Assembly (NCBI GenBank): GCA_002104895.1
Contig: MCFG01000501.1
Span: 2,501-40,937, forward strand
Length of the DNA: 38,437 nt
Source: Anaeromyces robustus
Lineage: Eukaryota > Neocallimastigomycota > Neocallimastigomycetes > Neocallimastigales > Neocallimastigaceae
Direction of reading: 5' to 3'
The position numbers were made by a program, and so were the translations under genes. Every line of letters starts with the position of its first letter. Positions within the stretch are counted from its first letter, which is position 1. The notes beneath the pieces are model-generated. The model was not told the origin of the DNA. It saw only the letters and a program-made list of their open reading frames with translations, and ran no database searches. Below, one piece after another: positions 13,957-24,914 of this stretch.

Positions 13957-16900
13957 AGAGCATATAAATGTAAAAATATATTAATTTAAATATAAATAAT
14001 TACCAGCAAAAAGATGGAACTTATATAATTCAATTGAGCAATTTTTCAAAATTTTATTTAAATCATTTAAAATATTATTTAAATTATCTTCAGTTAACAT
14101 ATGAGATTTCAATAAAACACCTTCTTCTGTCAATTTTTGTTGAATATTAGAAATATCTAAGTCTTTTTGTATAATAGTTTTTATATTTTCATCAATTGTG
14201 TCCTAATATACAGCAAAATAATATTTATTTATTTATTTATTTAAAGAGTGAAAAAAAATCACAATTAGTAATTATTAATAATAATTTAAATAAAGAGTAT
14301 ATTTAAATTATCTTACCTTTAAATCTTGAATCTTATCTGATTTATCCTTTAAACTATGTTTTAATCCTAATATTTCATTTTCTTGATCATCAATTAATTT
14401 CTTTAAACGTTTATTTTCCTCAACATTAACAGAACTAGAAAATTTCATTTGATTATAATCTTCGTTCGATAAATAAACGCCATCTTTTTCTCTTGCACAC
14501 TAGAAAATGTTATAAAAAATAGTAAAAAAAAAATCAATAACATTAAACAAAATTCAAATATTAACATAAAAAATTTAATTAAATATATACTCTTAACATA
14601 TTCTTAAGTTGTTTAATTTCATTCATATAATCTTGAATTAAAGCCTTCTTTGTCATATGTTGATTAACTTCTGGTTTATTTCTAATATTTTTAGCTCTGA
14701 ATGCATAATCTAATGTACTTAATGATTCTTCAATACTGTATCTTGTTGGTGCAACAGTTGCAATAATGCATGTTTTTGTTTTACCTTATTATTAAATAAA
14801 ATATATATATATATATATATAATTAATTAATTAATTATTAATTATTAATTATTAAAATAAAAATTAAAAAAAAAAAAATACATAAATAAAAATTAAAAAA
14901 AAAAAAAATACATAAATAAAAATTAAAGTATATAAAATACAAAGAAAAAAAATAATAATAATTATAATATTAATGATACTATATAATTTAAAAATATTAA
15001 AAAATTTTCATTAGTAACAAAATACCTCCTAATGAATCTTGAAGTAAACGAGTTAATTTAGATTCACTGTATAAAAAATATAAATATATACAATATATAC
15101 AATATATATATGAATATATTACTCTATTATTAAAATAAATCATTGTAAAATTTTGATTAAAAATAAAAATTACCGATATGGAATATGTTGAGCTTTTTCT
15201 ACTAATGAATTAATTACACGACCTAATGCAAGTAACGATTGATTAATCATTCCACTAATCAATATATATATATAGAGAGAGTGTGTGTATGTATGTGAAA
15301 GAGAGAGAGAGAGAGAGTAATACCACATATTAATATATTAATATAATAAAAAATAAAAAAAAATAAAAAAAAAATATATATATATATATATAATAAAAAA
15401 ATAATTATAAAACATACGCTTCTCTTGCTTGTTTATTTTCAGCACCTGATCTACCAATACTTTCAGAACCTGCCAAATCAACTAAATTCAATTTTCCTAT
15501 TTTAATTAAATCTTGATCTTGAGTGTTTTCAGTTATATGTACTGTAATAGAGTAAACACAATGAGAACGACTATATAATATTAAAATAAATATTGATTAA
15601 TATTAATATCATTATATACAAAACTTTAAAACTAATATAAATAATAATAAAAAATATAGATAAAATAATAAATTGATATAATAATTAATATATAAAAATT
15701 ATACCTTGATCTTTCATTATAATTTGTTGATGCAGTTTTTCTTTCATTCATACCTTTTTGAAATAGTTGAATTGCATCATATACATTTTTTACTGGAATT
15801 TCTTCTAAATTTTTGACAGTTACTTTTTTAAATGAATTCTTTCAAATAAAAATTTAATACATTCAATTAATTAATTAATTAATTAATATCACTACAAAAT
15901 AGTATAAAACAAAAGAAAATATGTATATTATAATACAATATATTTAAAATATGTAGAATGTCAATATTTACTTCATAAAACTGTAATTTTAATGATGTAT
16001 CAGATGTTAATAAATCCTTCAATTGTTCATTATAAATTTCAATGCATGAAACTCTTAAAGAGTACTTTTTGTTTTATAATATATAGTGTATAATAAATCA
16101 TTAATAATGGTTATAGCAATTAAATAATAAATCTTAATAATTATAACATATTTTGAAAATAAATATAAACCTCGATTCCATCCTTATTTAAATAATTAAA
16201 GAATTCATCCAAAGCTCTGGGTATCATACCACAATCTTTTCCAATTATAATATCATCTTTAGTAATTTTTGTTAAATCACCTTCCATAGTATATCTATTA
16301 AAATTTATTAATATAAAAATAGTTAAATACAAATATATAAATATATACATATATACAAGGAATAATTAAAATTTTCCTACGTTTTTCCAGTTCCCTACAT
16401 AATTATATTGGAATATCAAAAATATCTATTAATATATACAATAAAATAATCATTAAAATAAATAAATACATATATTAAAAATAAATTCATACTGTTTGAC
16501 CATATGCAAAAATTGTACAGTTATATCCTTCTAATACCTTCATAATAAAATACAAAAGTGATTTTAATATATAAAAGTATAACTTTAATAGCTATATTAT
16601 ATAATAATATAATAATATAAATTACTTCTTTTATCATTGGTGACACTATTTCATTATAAATTGTTGATTGTGTATCTATTTAAAAATAATTAAGTATTAA
16701 AAGAAAATAATATATAATAATTATTATATATAATAATAATTATATCATATTAATAATTAAATATGTCATCTCATTTAAAAATATATTCAAATAATAAGTA
16801 TAAATTAATAATATTATACTATTTTATAGATTATGTAATTCATACCATGTTGACTAAATACTTTATCGAATGAAAATGTTCTTGTTGTTGTTGCATGTGG

Positions 16901-17041
16901 CGTTATTGCCACAACTTGATTTGAATCTTTTGGAGTGATCGAAATCGGATATCCTTCAATAATTTCTTTTTCAGTTGGAGGCCTTATTCTCACAACAACT
17001 TGAATATTTGTTTCCTTTTTATTATCTTTTATGGAATTCAT
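10037..17041 (-). CDS. Kinesin-5 (BimC/Eg5/Cut7-type) mitotic motor, 21 exons, 1420 aa
   Basis: Plus-end motor, tetrameric in the family, that slides antiparallel spindle microtubules apart. Exons on the minus strand: 17041-16846, 16675-16626, 16537-16493, 16394-16381, 16294-16171, 16064-15972, 15838-15705, 15570-15418, 15254-15174, 15066-15026, 14784-14591, 14499-14317, 14202-14004, 13842-13667, 13502-13263, 13142-13011, 12870-12678, 12460-12333, 12209-11925, 11753-11573, 11457-10037. All phases agree. Motor domain about 1-345: P-loop GQTGTGKT at 95-102, switch I NERSSRSH at 215-222, switch [10 protein letters not shown] at 248-255. [20 protein letters not shown] at 341-360 is the kinesin-5 neck signature. 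A coiled-coil stalk follows, with a BimC-box-like segment at about 929-955 whose usual Cdk-site Thr is Cys929. The last 470 residues are an Asn/Glu/Ser/Asp-rich tail, longer than usual. The intron between exons 17 and 18 looks AT-AC. Kinesin-5 identity is firm; the tail extent rests on one long in-frame exon. Confidence 0.93.
11110..11305 (-). repeat. In-frame hexanucleotide-type repeat in the kinesin-5 tail
   Basis: Degenerate GAAAAT/GAAAGT/AAAAAT units encode alternating Glu-Asn, Glu-Ser and Lys-Asn dipeptides within the last kinesin-5 exon. This is typical slippage-driven low complexity, and the other frames also stay open because the unit length is a multiple of three. Confidence 0.85.
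12461..12677 (-). other. Candidate U12-type AT-AC intron in kinesin-5
   Basis: Read on the minus strand, exon 17 ends ...TCAAATG and the intron opens ATATCCTTT, an exact match to the minor-spliceosome AT-AC donor consensus. TTCCTTAAT at 12540-12532 exactly matches the U12 branch-site consensus. The first AC or AG after it is TATAC, ending at 12461, and splicing there restores the frame (...SND then MGSEIEQF...). The branch-to-acceptor distance of about 70 nt is longer than typical and is taken up by TTTATA and TTA repeats. A GTCAAA...AAG alternative would also keep frame but has a poor donor. Confidence 0.65.
14855..14923. repeat. 29-bp tandem repeat in a kinesin-5 intron
   Basis: A 29-bp unit, beginning AAATAAAAATT and containing a 13-A run and ATACAT, is present about 2.4 times in the intron 14785-15025. 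The copies are essentially identical, so the duplication is recent. Confidence 0.85.
15265..15317. repeat. Compound GA/GT microsatellite in a kinesin-5 intron
   Basis: TATATA, then GAGAGA, GTGTGT, GTATGTATGT and (GA)n follow each other within the intron between exons 8 and 9. It is a G-containing microsatellite, conspicuous in an otherwise A/T-only intron. Confidence 0.85.
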
Positions 17042-18764
17042 TTTTATTCTTTGATATATGTAACTTAAATATTAATGAAAATATTAAAAATATTATGTAT
17101 TTTATTGCTCTTATTCAAATATTTGAAAATATGTAAAGTTAAATTTAAGTTTGCACAATTTGGATATTCAATTAAATAATTTTACTTATATCAAAATAAT
17201 ATTTATATTATTTTCTATAATTCATTATATTGATTTCTATATCAAAATTATGTTTAAAATATTAAGTTTTTACTTAATATATATCTATAGATATTGACTA
17301 AAATCTTTAAATAATAATTTAAAATTGTTAATCAATTTATATTAAAATGTATTAATGTTCAAAAGTACTTGTCAAAGATTTAATTTTTTTTTTTTTTTTT
17401 TTAACTATTATTATTATATACAGTGTGATTATAATTATGATGTAATTTAATAAATGAATTTAAAATAAAAAAATTAAAAGAAAAAAGAAAAAGAAATATT
17501 TAAAATATATATATATATATAATTATTTCAAAAAATCAAAATTTTTTTATAAATAAAAAAAAATATATCTAAAAAAAAAAAAGAAAGAAAAAGAAAGAAA
17601 AATAATGGAAAAAATAAAACTAATAAATAATATTAATAGTAATTGATGTAAATTATAATTTATGTATATAATTATTGTTCTGTAAAAATTATTAAAATAA
17701 TAAAATAAAAAAATTGATGTAATGAAATTAAAATGTCATTTAATAATAGTAATAATAATAATAATAATTATTATTATTATTATTATTTAAAAACGTTAAT
17801 GTTTATAAAATAATTATTGTTTAAAATTATTTTTTAATTTCACAATTTCTTTTCTATTTTCTTCTAATTAAAAAATATAAATCTTAATAAACTTCAAATT
17901 ATAAAAATAAAACGTACAAAAAAGAATAAAAAAAAGTATTTATAAAAATATAATTTTAAATATTTATCATACATTTTTTAATTTTTAATTTAATATTTAA
18001 TTAATATAAAATTCAAAAAAATATATTATTATTTCTCTTAATTTAATATAAAAAGTTATTATTGTAATTATTATATTTTACATATATATATTAATATATT
18101 ATCAAATTAAATCATTTTTATAAAGTTCAATATAAATATTTTTATAATTCAAATTATAAAAAAAACAATTCAATAATATTATAATATCAATTTATTATTC
18201 AAACTTTATATACTAATAAAATAAAAATATCAAATTTCATTTTACTTCGCAATATAATATTCTATTTAAATGCAAGGTGTAGTATATTTAATGATAAACA
18301 TTTGATAATGACAAAAATATATATAAATATTTTAATAATAATCCTTTAAATAATATTAATAGTTAATCAAAACAAAAATCAAAATAGTTATAAATAATTA
18401 TTATAATAATAATGGTAAAAATAATTAAAATTATTTTTCATCAATTTGTATAATATTAAAATAAAAGATAAACTTTAAATATAAATAAAATATTTTATTC
18501 ATCAATTAAAAAAAGGATTTTATGTTATATATAATAACGAAAAAAAAATATTGATATATCAATATGTTTTTATGTTTAATTATATTAATAAATAAAATAA
18601 TACTATTAATAGTAATATTAGTAAAATTTTTAATAAAATTGATATTACAATAATTCATCTAACCTTTTATTTAAAAACTTGTATATTTTTGGTAAAATTA
18701 TTTTTTGAAAAAAAAATAGTTTTAAAAAACTTTTGAATAATAAAATTAATTTATTATAAAATAG

Positions 18765-18917
18765 ATATTATTATATCATTAATATTTATAGAAAAATAAA
18801 ACAAAAAAAGAAATATTATATTTACATAAATAATAAATTAATAATATTTATAATAAATATTATTATATTATTAACACTTATAGAAAAACAAAACAAAAAA
18901 GAAATATTATATTTACA
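18765..18917. repeat. Imperfect direct repeat, two copies of about 62 bp
   Basis: Copies at 18765-18826 and 18857-18917 share the order ATATTATTATAT, TTATAGAAAAA, AAACAAAAAA, GAAATATTATATTTACA, with few differences and a start-to-start spacing of 92 bp. Confidence 0.75.
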
Positions 18918-19988
18918 GTATTGGTTTAGTTTTATTATGGTAAATTATCCGAAACTGGCTCATACATTTCGAGTTTTTTTATTTGAAATATATTATATTC
19001 TAGATCTTATTGTATTATACATTTTGTATATAAAATAATTATAAAATCATCTATAAACAATTTCATATTAAAACTTATTTATACAAAATGTGTGTATTTA
19101 TATTATAAATAAACTAATATATGTGTGTATTTCATCATAACAAATTAATATAGTGTTAATATTATTTTAAATAATAAATAAACTTTTTATTTTTGTTTTA
19201 CACCCAATTTAAAATCTACCAATAATTCTATATATAAGAAAAAAAAAACTTTTTTAAAAAATGAATATTATTAGTTAAAGACAATAAATAATCTTTTGTA
19301 ATTTATAAGTTCCATGTTCCATATTACTTATTCGAAATTTATCGATTTAATAATTATAATAAGTTATTAAAGTTTTTTTTTTTTTTTTGTATTTTTTATT
19401 ATTACATATTATTTAAAAAAAAATTAGGTAATTTTATTATAAAGTAATTTTTATTATATAATTATTAATTAATAGTATTTTTAATTTCCAATAAAAAAGA
19501 AATTAAATTTTTGATTTTATTTACCATTTTTGGTAATAATAAGTAATTCAATTATAAATAAAGAATTAAAATAATTAAAAATAACATAATACAATACATT
19601 GGTATATATTGACACTATTGATTGATTTAAAAAATTTTATAAAAATTAAAATTTAAAAATTTCGAAATTAAAGTTTTTAAAGTTTTATTTATTCTTTTTA
19701 ACATCATATATTATAAAATATAATATAATATATGTATTATTAGGAAAATATATATAATTAATAATTAGTATACTTTTAAATAATTAAATATTATAAAAAT
19801 TGACTTTTAGCAAAAATGGTGTAATCTATTTTTTACAGATAAAATCATAATATAATAAAACAGAAACAGTAAATTCTAATTTATGTTAAATATATTTTTT
19901 ACAGAATTAAATACTATAGATGACAGAATATTAATTTTAATGGAAATTATCTATTATTAATGTAAGAATTATCAAAAATATAATAGAT

Positions 19989-20050
19989 AATAAAATAAAA
20001 TAAAATAAAATAAAATAAAATAAAATAAAATAAAATAAAATAAAATAAAA
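19989..20050. repeat. (AAAAT)n pentanucleotide array
   Basis: About 12 uninterrupted pentamers, followed directly by unrelated AT-rich sequence. Confidence 0.9.
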
Positions 20051-20318
20051 GATTAAATTATTATAATTAAAACTAATTAAAAATTATTATTTTTTAATAT
20101 AGTACATGAAAAATAGAAAATTTAAACATTTATTATCAATACAAGATTTTTTTTAAAATTTAATTTTGTATTTATAATAAATGTTTAAAGAGAAGATAAA
20201 TAATAAATTTATAGAAGTTAGACTAATTATTATATCAATTTTTAAATTTCATAATTAAGAAAATAGATAATTAAAATTTTAGAATTGTTAAGTATATTTA
20301 ATTATATATATTTTCTTA

Positions 20319-20377
20319 AATATAGTTAATACTTAGTTTAAGTATAAATTATACTTAAACTAAGTATTAACTATATT
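20319..20377. repeat. Perfect inverted repeat, 28-bp arms, 3-nt loop
   Basis: Arms 20319-20346 and 20350-20377 are exact reverse complements around AAT. The core reads TTAATACTTAGTTTAAGTAT. The sequence is not simple-repeat in nature, so a perfect 28-bp match is unlikely by chance even at this base composition. It can form a cruciform in DNA or a hairpin in RNA. Confidence 0.9.
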
Positions 20378-20434
20378 AAATGATACTATTAAATTAAAAG
20401 TATAATTAATACTATTAATTTAATAGTATCATTT
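20378..20434. repeat. Second perfect inverted repeat, 20-bp arms
   Basis: Arms 20378-20397 and 20415-20434 (core TGATACTATTAAATTA) enclose a 17-nt loop that itself contains AGTAT...ATACT. It follows the 28-bp hairpin without a gap. Confidence 0.88.
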
Positions 20435-21808
20435 TCAAAAAGAAAACTATACTAACAAAAAGTTTTAAATGAACAATTATTACAGAATTTATTTTGAATT
20501 TAATATAGGGTTAGATTTATAACAAATTATTTGTAATAAACTATTCTATATATATTTTATTTTCATATAAAAAAAATTATTTTAAAGTTATAAATAGAAC
20601 ATAAATAATAATGATAATGATAATGATAATTAATAATAATTAATAATAATAAGAATACTAAAATATAAAATATTATTAATATTATAATAATTTTTTTTTT
20701 CAGTAACATTTATTTTTACCCCTTTTATAGATTATAAGCCGTCTGGCTATTTTTTCATATTTAAAAAAAAAAAAGTTTTTTTTTTTTTATTGTACAAAAA
20801 ATTTCTTACACAATGTAAGTGTGGCTTTATTATTTATTAACTTGTAATTTAAATTCTAATTGAATACACAAAAAAAATTTTTAATATAATTGAAAATTAA
20901 AAATTAGCATTAATATTAAGATTTATATTATTAAAAAAATTTAACACATTTAAAATTATTAATATTGTTATCATAATATATTATGATAAAATATTATATA
21001 TTACCACTAAATTAAGAGGTTGGTAAAAATAGAATAATATTGTATTACAATGTATATACATATGTAAAGAAAATCTTAATTTAATTTTTTAATATTACAG
21101 TAGAAAAAGAAATATAAAATTAATAAAAAAATAAAATGAAAAAAAATTTTTGTTTATTTAATTTAATATATATTAATAATATATAATATATTTAATTATT
21201 AATAAATTAAATATAAATATAATAATTATTAAAAAAACAAAAAACAAAAAACAAAAAAAAAACATAAAAAAAACAAAAAACAAAAACAAAAAACAAAAAA
21301 CAGTCACAAAATTATTTAATATTACTATTAACACAACACTAAATTGGTATAATCAAATAGTATATATAATATATTACAATATATATAATACAATTAAAAA
21401 ACTGTATATTAGTTATTACAAAAACTATCTACATTACATTATGAAAATTTTATTTTTCTATATGTATTAGAAAAAAATAAGAATAATTCAGTTTTTTATA
21501 ATTTAATATATAATAAAAAATTATTATAGATTAAAATGAATAAATTAGTAACTATTTATAAGTATTTTATTTAATAATTAAATTTTTATATATTTATATC
21601 TATATATAGATTTTTTCTTTATTGTAATTATTTAAATAAAGTACACAAGTTTAACTTCTAACAGAACAAAAAAGCAAAAAAACAAAAACAAACTATAAAA
21701 AAAAAAAAAAAGAAAATAATAATAATTGACATTATAAATTTATGCGTTTTTTTTTATTCAAAAGTATTTTTTTATGACTCATTTATTATTAATTTAATGT
21801 AAAAGAAC

Positions 21809-21833
21809 AATGTATACAATAATTGTATACATT
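21809..21833. repeat. Perfect 25-nt palindrome
   Basis: AATGTATACAAT and ATTGTATACATT are exact reverse complements separated by one A. It could be a dimeric protein-binding site or chance; nothing nearby decides. Confidence 0.6.
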
Positions 21834-22493
21834 ATAATGTAGGCAGTATATACATATTTAATATTTAATATATGAAAATGTCTCAAATAATATTGTAATA
21901 TCTTTAAATTTTATATAGTTATCTTATATAAATATTTTATTTTTTTTATAATCAATTCATATAGATTAATATTAGTAATACTTAATATTGATTAAATTCT
22001 AAAGACAGAATCTGTAAAATCAGTGTAACCTAAGGTAAATACAGAAATAATATTTCTTTAAAATATAACAATTATAATAAACAATTATTTTGATTATCTT
22101 TAAAGGTCTTGTGATATACTTTAATAATAAATAATAATAATGGATAATATAGGAATAACCGAGGTTTATTGAATTATATATAATGTTATAATTATTATAT
22201 TACAACTTCATTTTTTTTTAATATATATTATATATAAAATTCTTAATCATAATTATTATGAGTTAATTAATAAATTATATAATATTACTATTACTTGGTA
22301 TATTAATTTTTAATATATATAGATGAAATATTTTTTACTAATAATTTGTTATTTGTATTTAATCTTTTTTTCTTTTATAATGTTGTTAATATTTTATTAT
22401 TCTATAGAAATACAGAATTGTTAATAATAATTAATGACTCATTGTTAACTATTCTGCATTAATGCATAATACGGAATGGTAATAATAACAATC

Positions 22494-22545
<52 letters not shown>

Positions 22546-24896
22546 AATTATTATTATTATGTAGTGATAGTTACAAAGTATTATATAATTTTTATATAAT
22601 GATATTTTAAATGCATTTTTTTATTCCAAAATACATAAAAAGAAATAATATAATTCTCTACATATTTGTAGAGTATTAAAAAATAGATTTTTTAAAATAT
22701 AATTAATCAAAAAAAAAAAAAATGTTTTATTTTCATATATATGAAATATAAAAAATAAAATTTAAAGTATATATTAAGTACATATATTATAAATATATTA
22801 TAAATAAATTAAATTTTTAAGCATAAACATCTCCAAAAACTTTCTTAAATGTACATATATTTGAGGCTTTAATGTCAAATTGTAGTATATTAATGATACA
22901 CTTTATAAATCAATATAGTATATCCATTTATGGATGAATAATCTTATTATATATATACAATATATATTATTTAATATATTGAATGAATTATTAATAATAA
23001 ACCAATCATTTATTTACTTTTTATATATTGAAGTATTAACTATTGGATTTAGCTATTCTTCCATCTAATAGAAGAAAAAATTTTGACCAATAATATATTT
23101 TAATCCATTATTATCCAATCATATTCGTTGATGAAACATTTTAAGTATGAATATAATTTATTATATATCAAAATTTATTTATTAGTATATTAATAATATA
23201 TTAATATAACTTTAATATAATTAAAATAATATTATTAAAAACTTTTTTTTTTAATAAATTTAATATAGATTTTAATATTAAAATTAATTCTAATTCTATA
23301 TGTTAAATATTTAAAAATAGTTTATATTAATTATAATAGTAATTGCTTCTCCTCTTGAATAAAAGAAATTTTGTATAGTGTGGAATATCGGTATTTTATA
23401 ATCTAAATACTGTTTGACTTTCTTTTATTATTTCTTTATTTTTTTTTTGTTTATTATAACAAATATTGAAATTGATAAACCGTATATATTATAAGCTTTT
23501 ATAATCGCTTTACGTTCTCAATATTATTTTTATATAAAAAATAATTTAAAGTATATAAAATATAACAAGGTTATTTGACATAAATAGAAAAAAAATATTA
23601 TAAAAAAATATTATAAAAATATATTAAAACTGTTTAATATATTATTATATATAATATATTATGTTTAATATATTAAGTATATACTTAGAAACTATAAAAA
23701 TTTTATTAATATATTAATTATTGAATATATTTATAATATATTAGTATTGACTGGCGTTTTATATTAATATATAATATGCATAGAGTTTTATATTACTATA
23801 TATTAAACAGTATAATTTAATATATATTGATTTAATAAATTATATTTTCCCTCAAAAAAAAAAAAAAAAAAAAAAAAATTTAATATAAGTTTAAATATAT
23901 TGTTTTATTTTATTTTAATAAATATATAATGTCTAGTTTTCCCTAAAAAAAAATTTTTTTTTATTCTTTTACTCTTTTTACTCTTTTTTACACTTTTTCT
24001 TTAGTTTTTACTCTTTTATATATTTAATAGTTGAATTGGTTATATATAGAGAAGTTTTAATAGAAAAATAAAACGACATATTAATACGACTTTAAAATAA
24101 AAGTTTTTAAAACTTTGTTAAATATTTATAAAATTAAAAAAAAAAAGGAAAAAATAAAGATATTTATTTATGATTAAAAAAAATAATTAATATTTTATAA
24201 AAAATAGAATAAAATTAGAATTTAAATTAACTTTTAAGAGAAACAAAATTTAAAATTTATACATATATAAAAGAGTAATATAAATAGATTCAATTATATA
24301 AATTTATTTTTATTTTAAATATAAAATTAAATTTTTTTTTTAAAAGGAACAAAAAAAAAGTGTACAATAAAATAATTGAAAAATTAATTTTTATATAAAA
24401 GAATTAAAAAGTTGAATATTTAATATATATATATATAAAAATCAAATAATAATTTATTTTAATTAGTATTTTTAAAACTTATTAATATATATAAATCATT
24501 TTTGTTAAAAATTATTCTTTGTAGGGTTAAAATATTTGGAAAAAAGGTTAGTATTGTTATTAAAAGAAAAATTTATAGTAGATTGTTTTTTTTTATTTTT
24601 TTAGATATTAATATCTTAATTATTTTTTATTAATTATCTAATTTAGGTAATACAGTAATTGAAAATATTAAATTCTCATAAGTTTGAGTTAATACAATAA
24701 GAAATCAAATAAAATATATATTATTAAAAAAATCATAAGAAATAAAAGAAAAATAAAAAGTTATAAACATACTGTAAAAATTTTACTTGCATATTTATTA
24801 TAATAAAAAATTATTTATTAATTGTAATATATATTTTAAAATTATTTAAAATATAAAACAAAAATTAAAAAAGATAAAAATTATTTAAAATATATA

Positions 24897-24914
24897 ATGC
24901 GCAATGCCAATTAA
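24897..24914 (+). promoter_or_regulatory. Five-codon uORF overlapping the start of the 24904 gene
   Basis: ATG at 24897 opens M-R-N-A-N then TAA at 24912-24914, in a different frame from, and overlapping, the main ATG at 24904. Scanning ribosomes would meet the uORF first if the transcript starts upstream of it. An inhibitory or reinitiation role is inference. Confidence 0.4.

Larger units (their letters stand above)
17042..24896. other. 7.9-kb gene-poor AT-rich intergenic region
   Basis: No exon, tRNA or rRNA could be supported. The stretch contains a 62-bp direct repeat (18765-18826 and 18857-18917), an AAAAT array (19989-20050), two adjacent long hairpins (20319-20434), a near-continuous (AAT)n(ATT)n palindrome at about 22498-22557, short perfect palindromes (18550-18567, 21809-21833, 22656-22673), an imperfect hairpin at about 22411-22456 and TTTTTACTC-type repeats at 23966-24017. 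The 5' flanks of kinesin-5 and of the 24904 gene lie at its ends. Confidence 0.6.

Noticed and set aside
18940-18990. Possible tRNA B-box-like sequence (ATTTCGAG) near 18980
   Set aside because: No A box, acceptor stem or cloverleaf can be formed around it.
20730-20760. Small GC hairpin AGCC-GTCT-GGCT followed by T's, like a terminator
   Set aside because: Only a 4-bp stem, no gene before it, and intrinsic terminators are not expected in a nuclear genome.
22490-22565. (AAT)n(ATT)n palindrome
   Set aside because: Foldable but explained by microsatellite expansion. The same motif occurs at 17743-17787.
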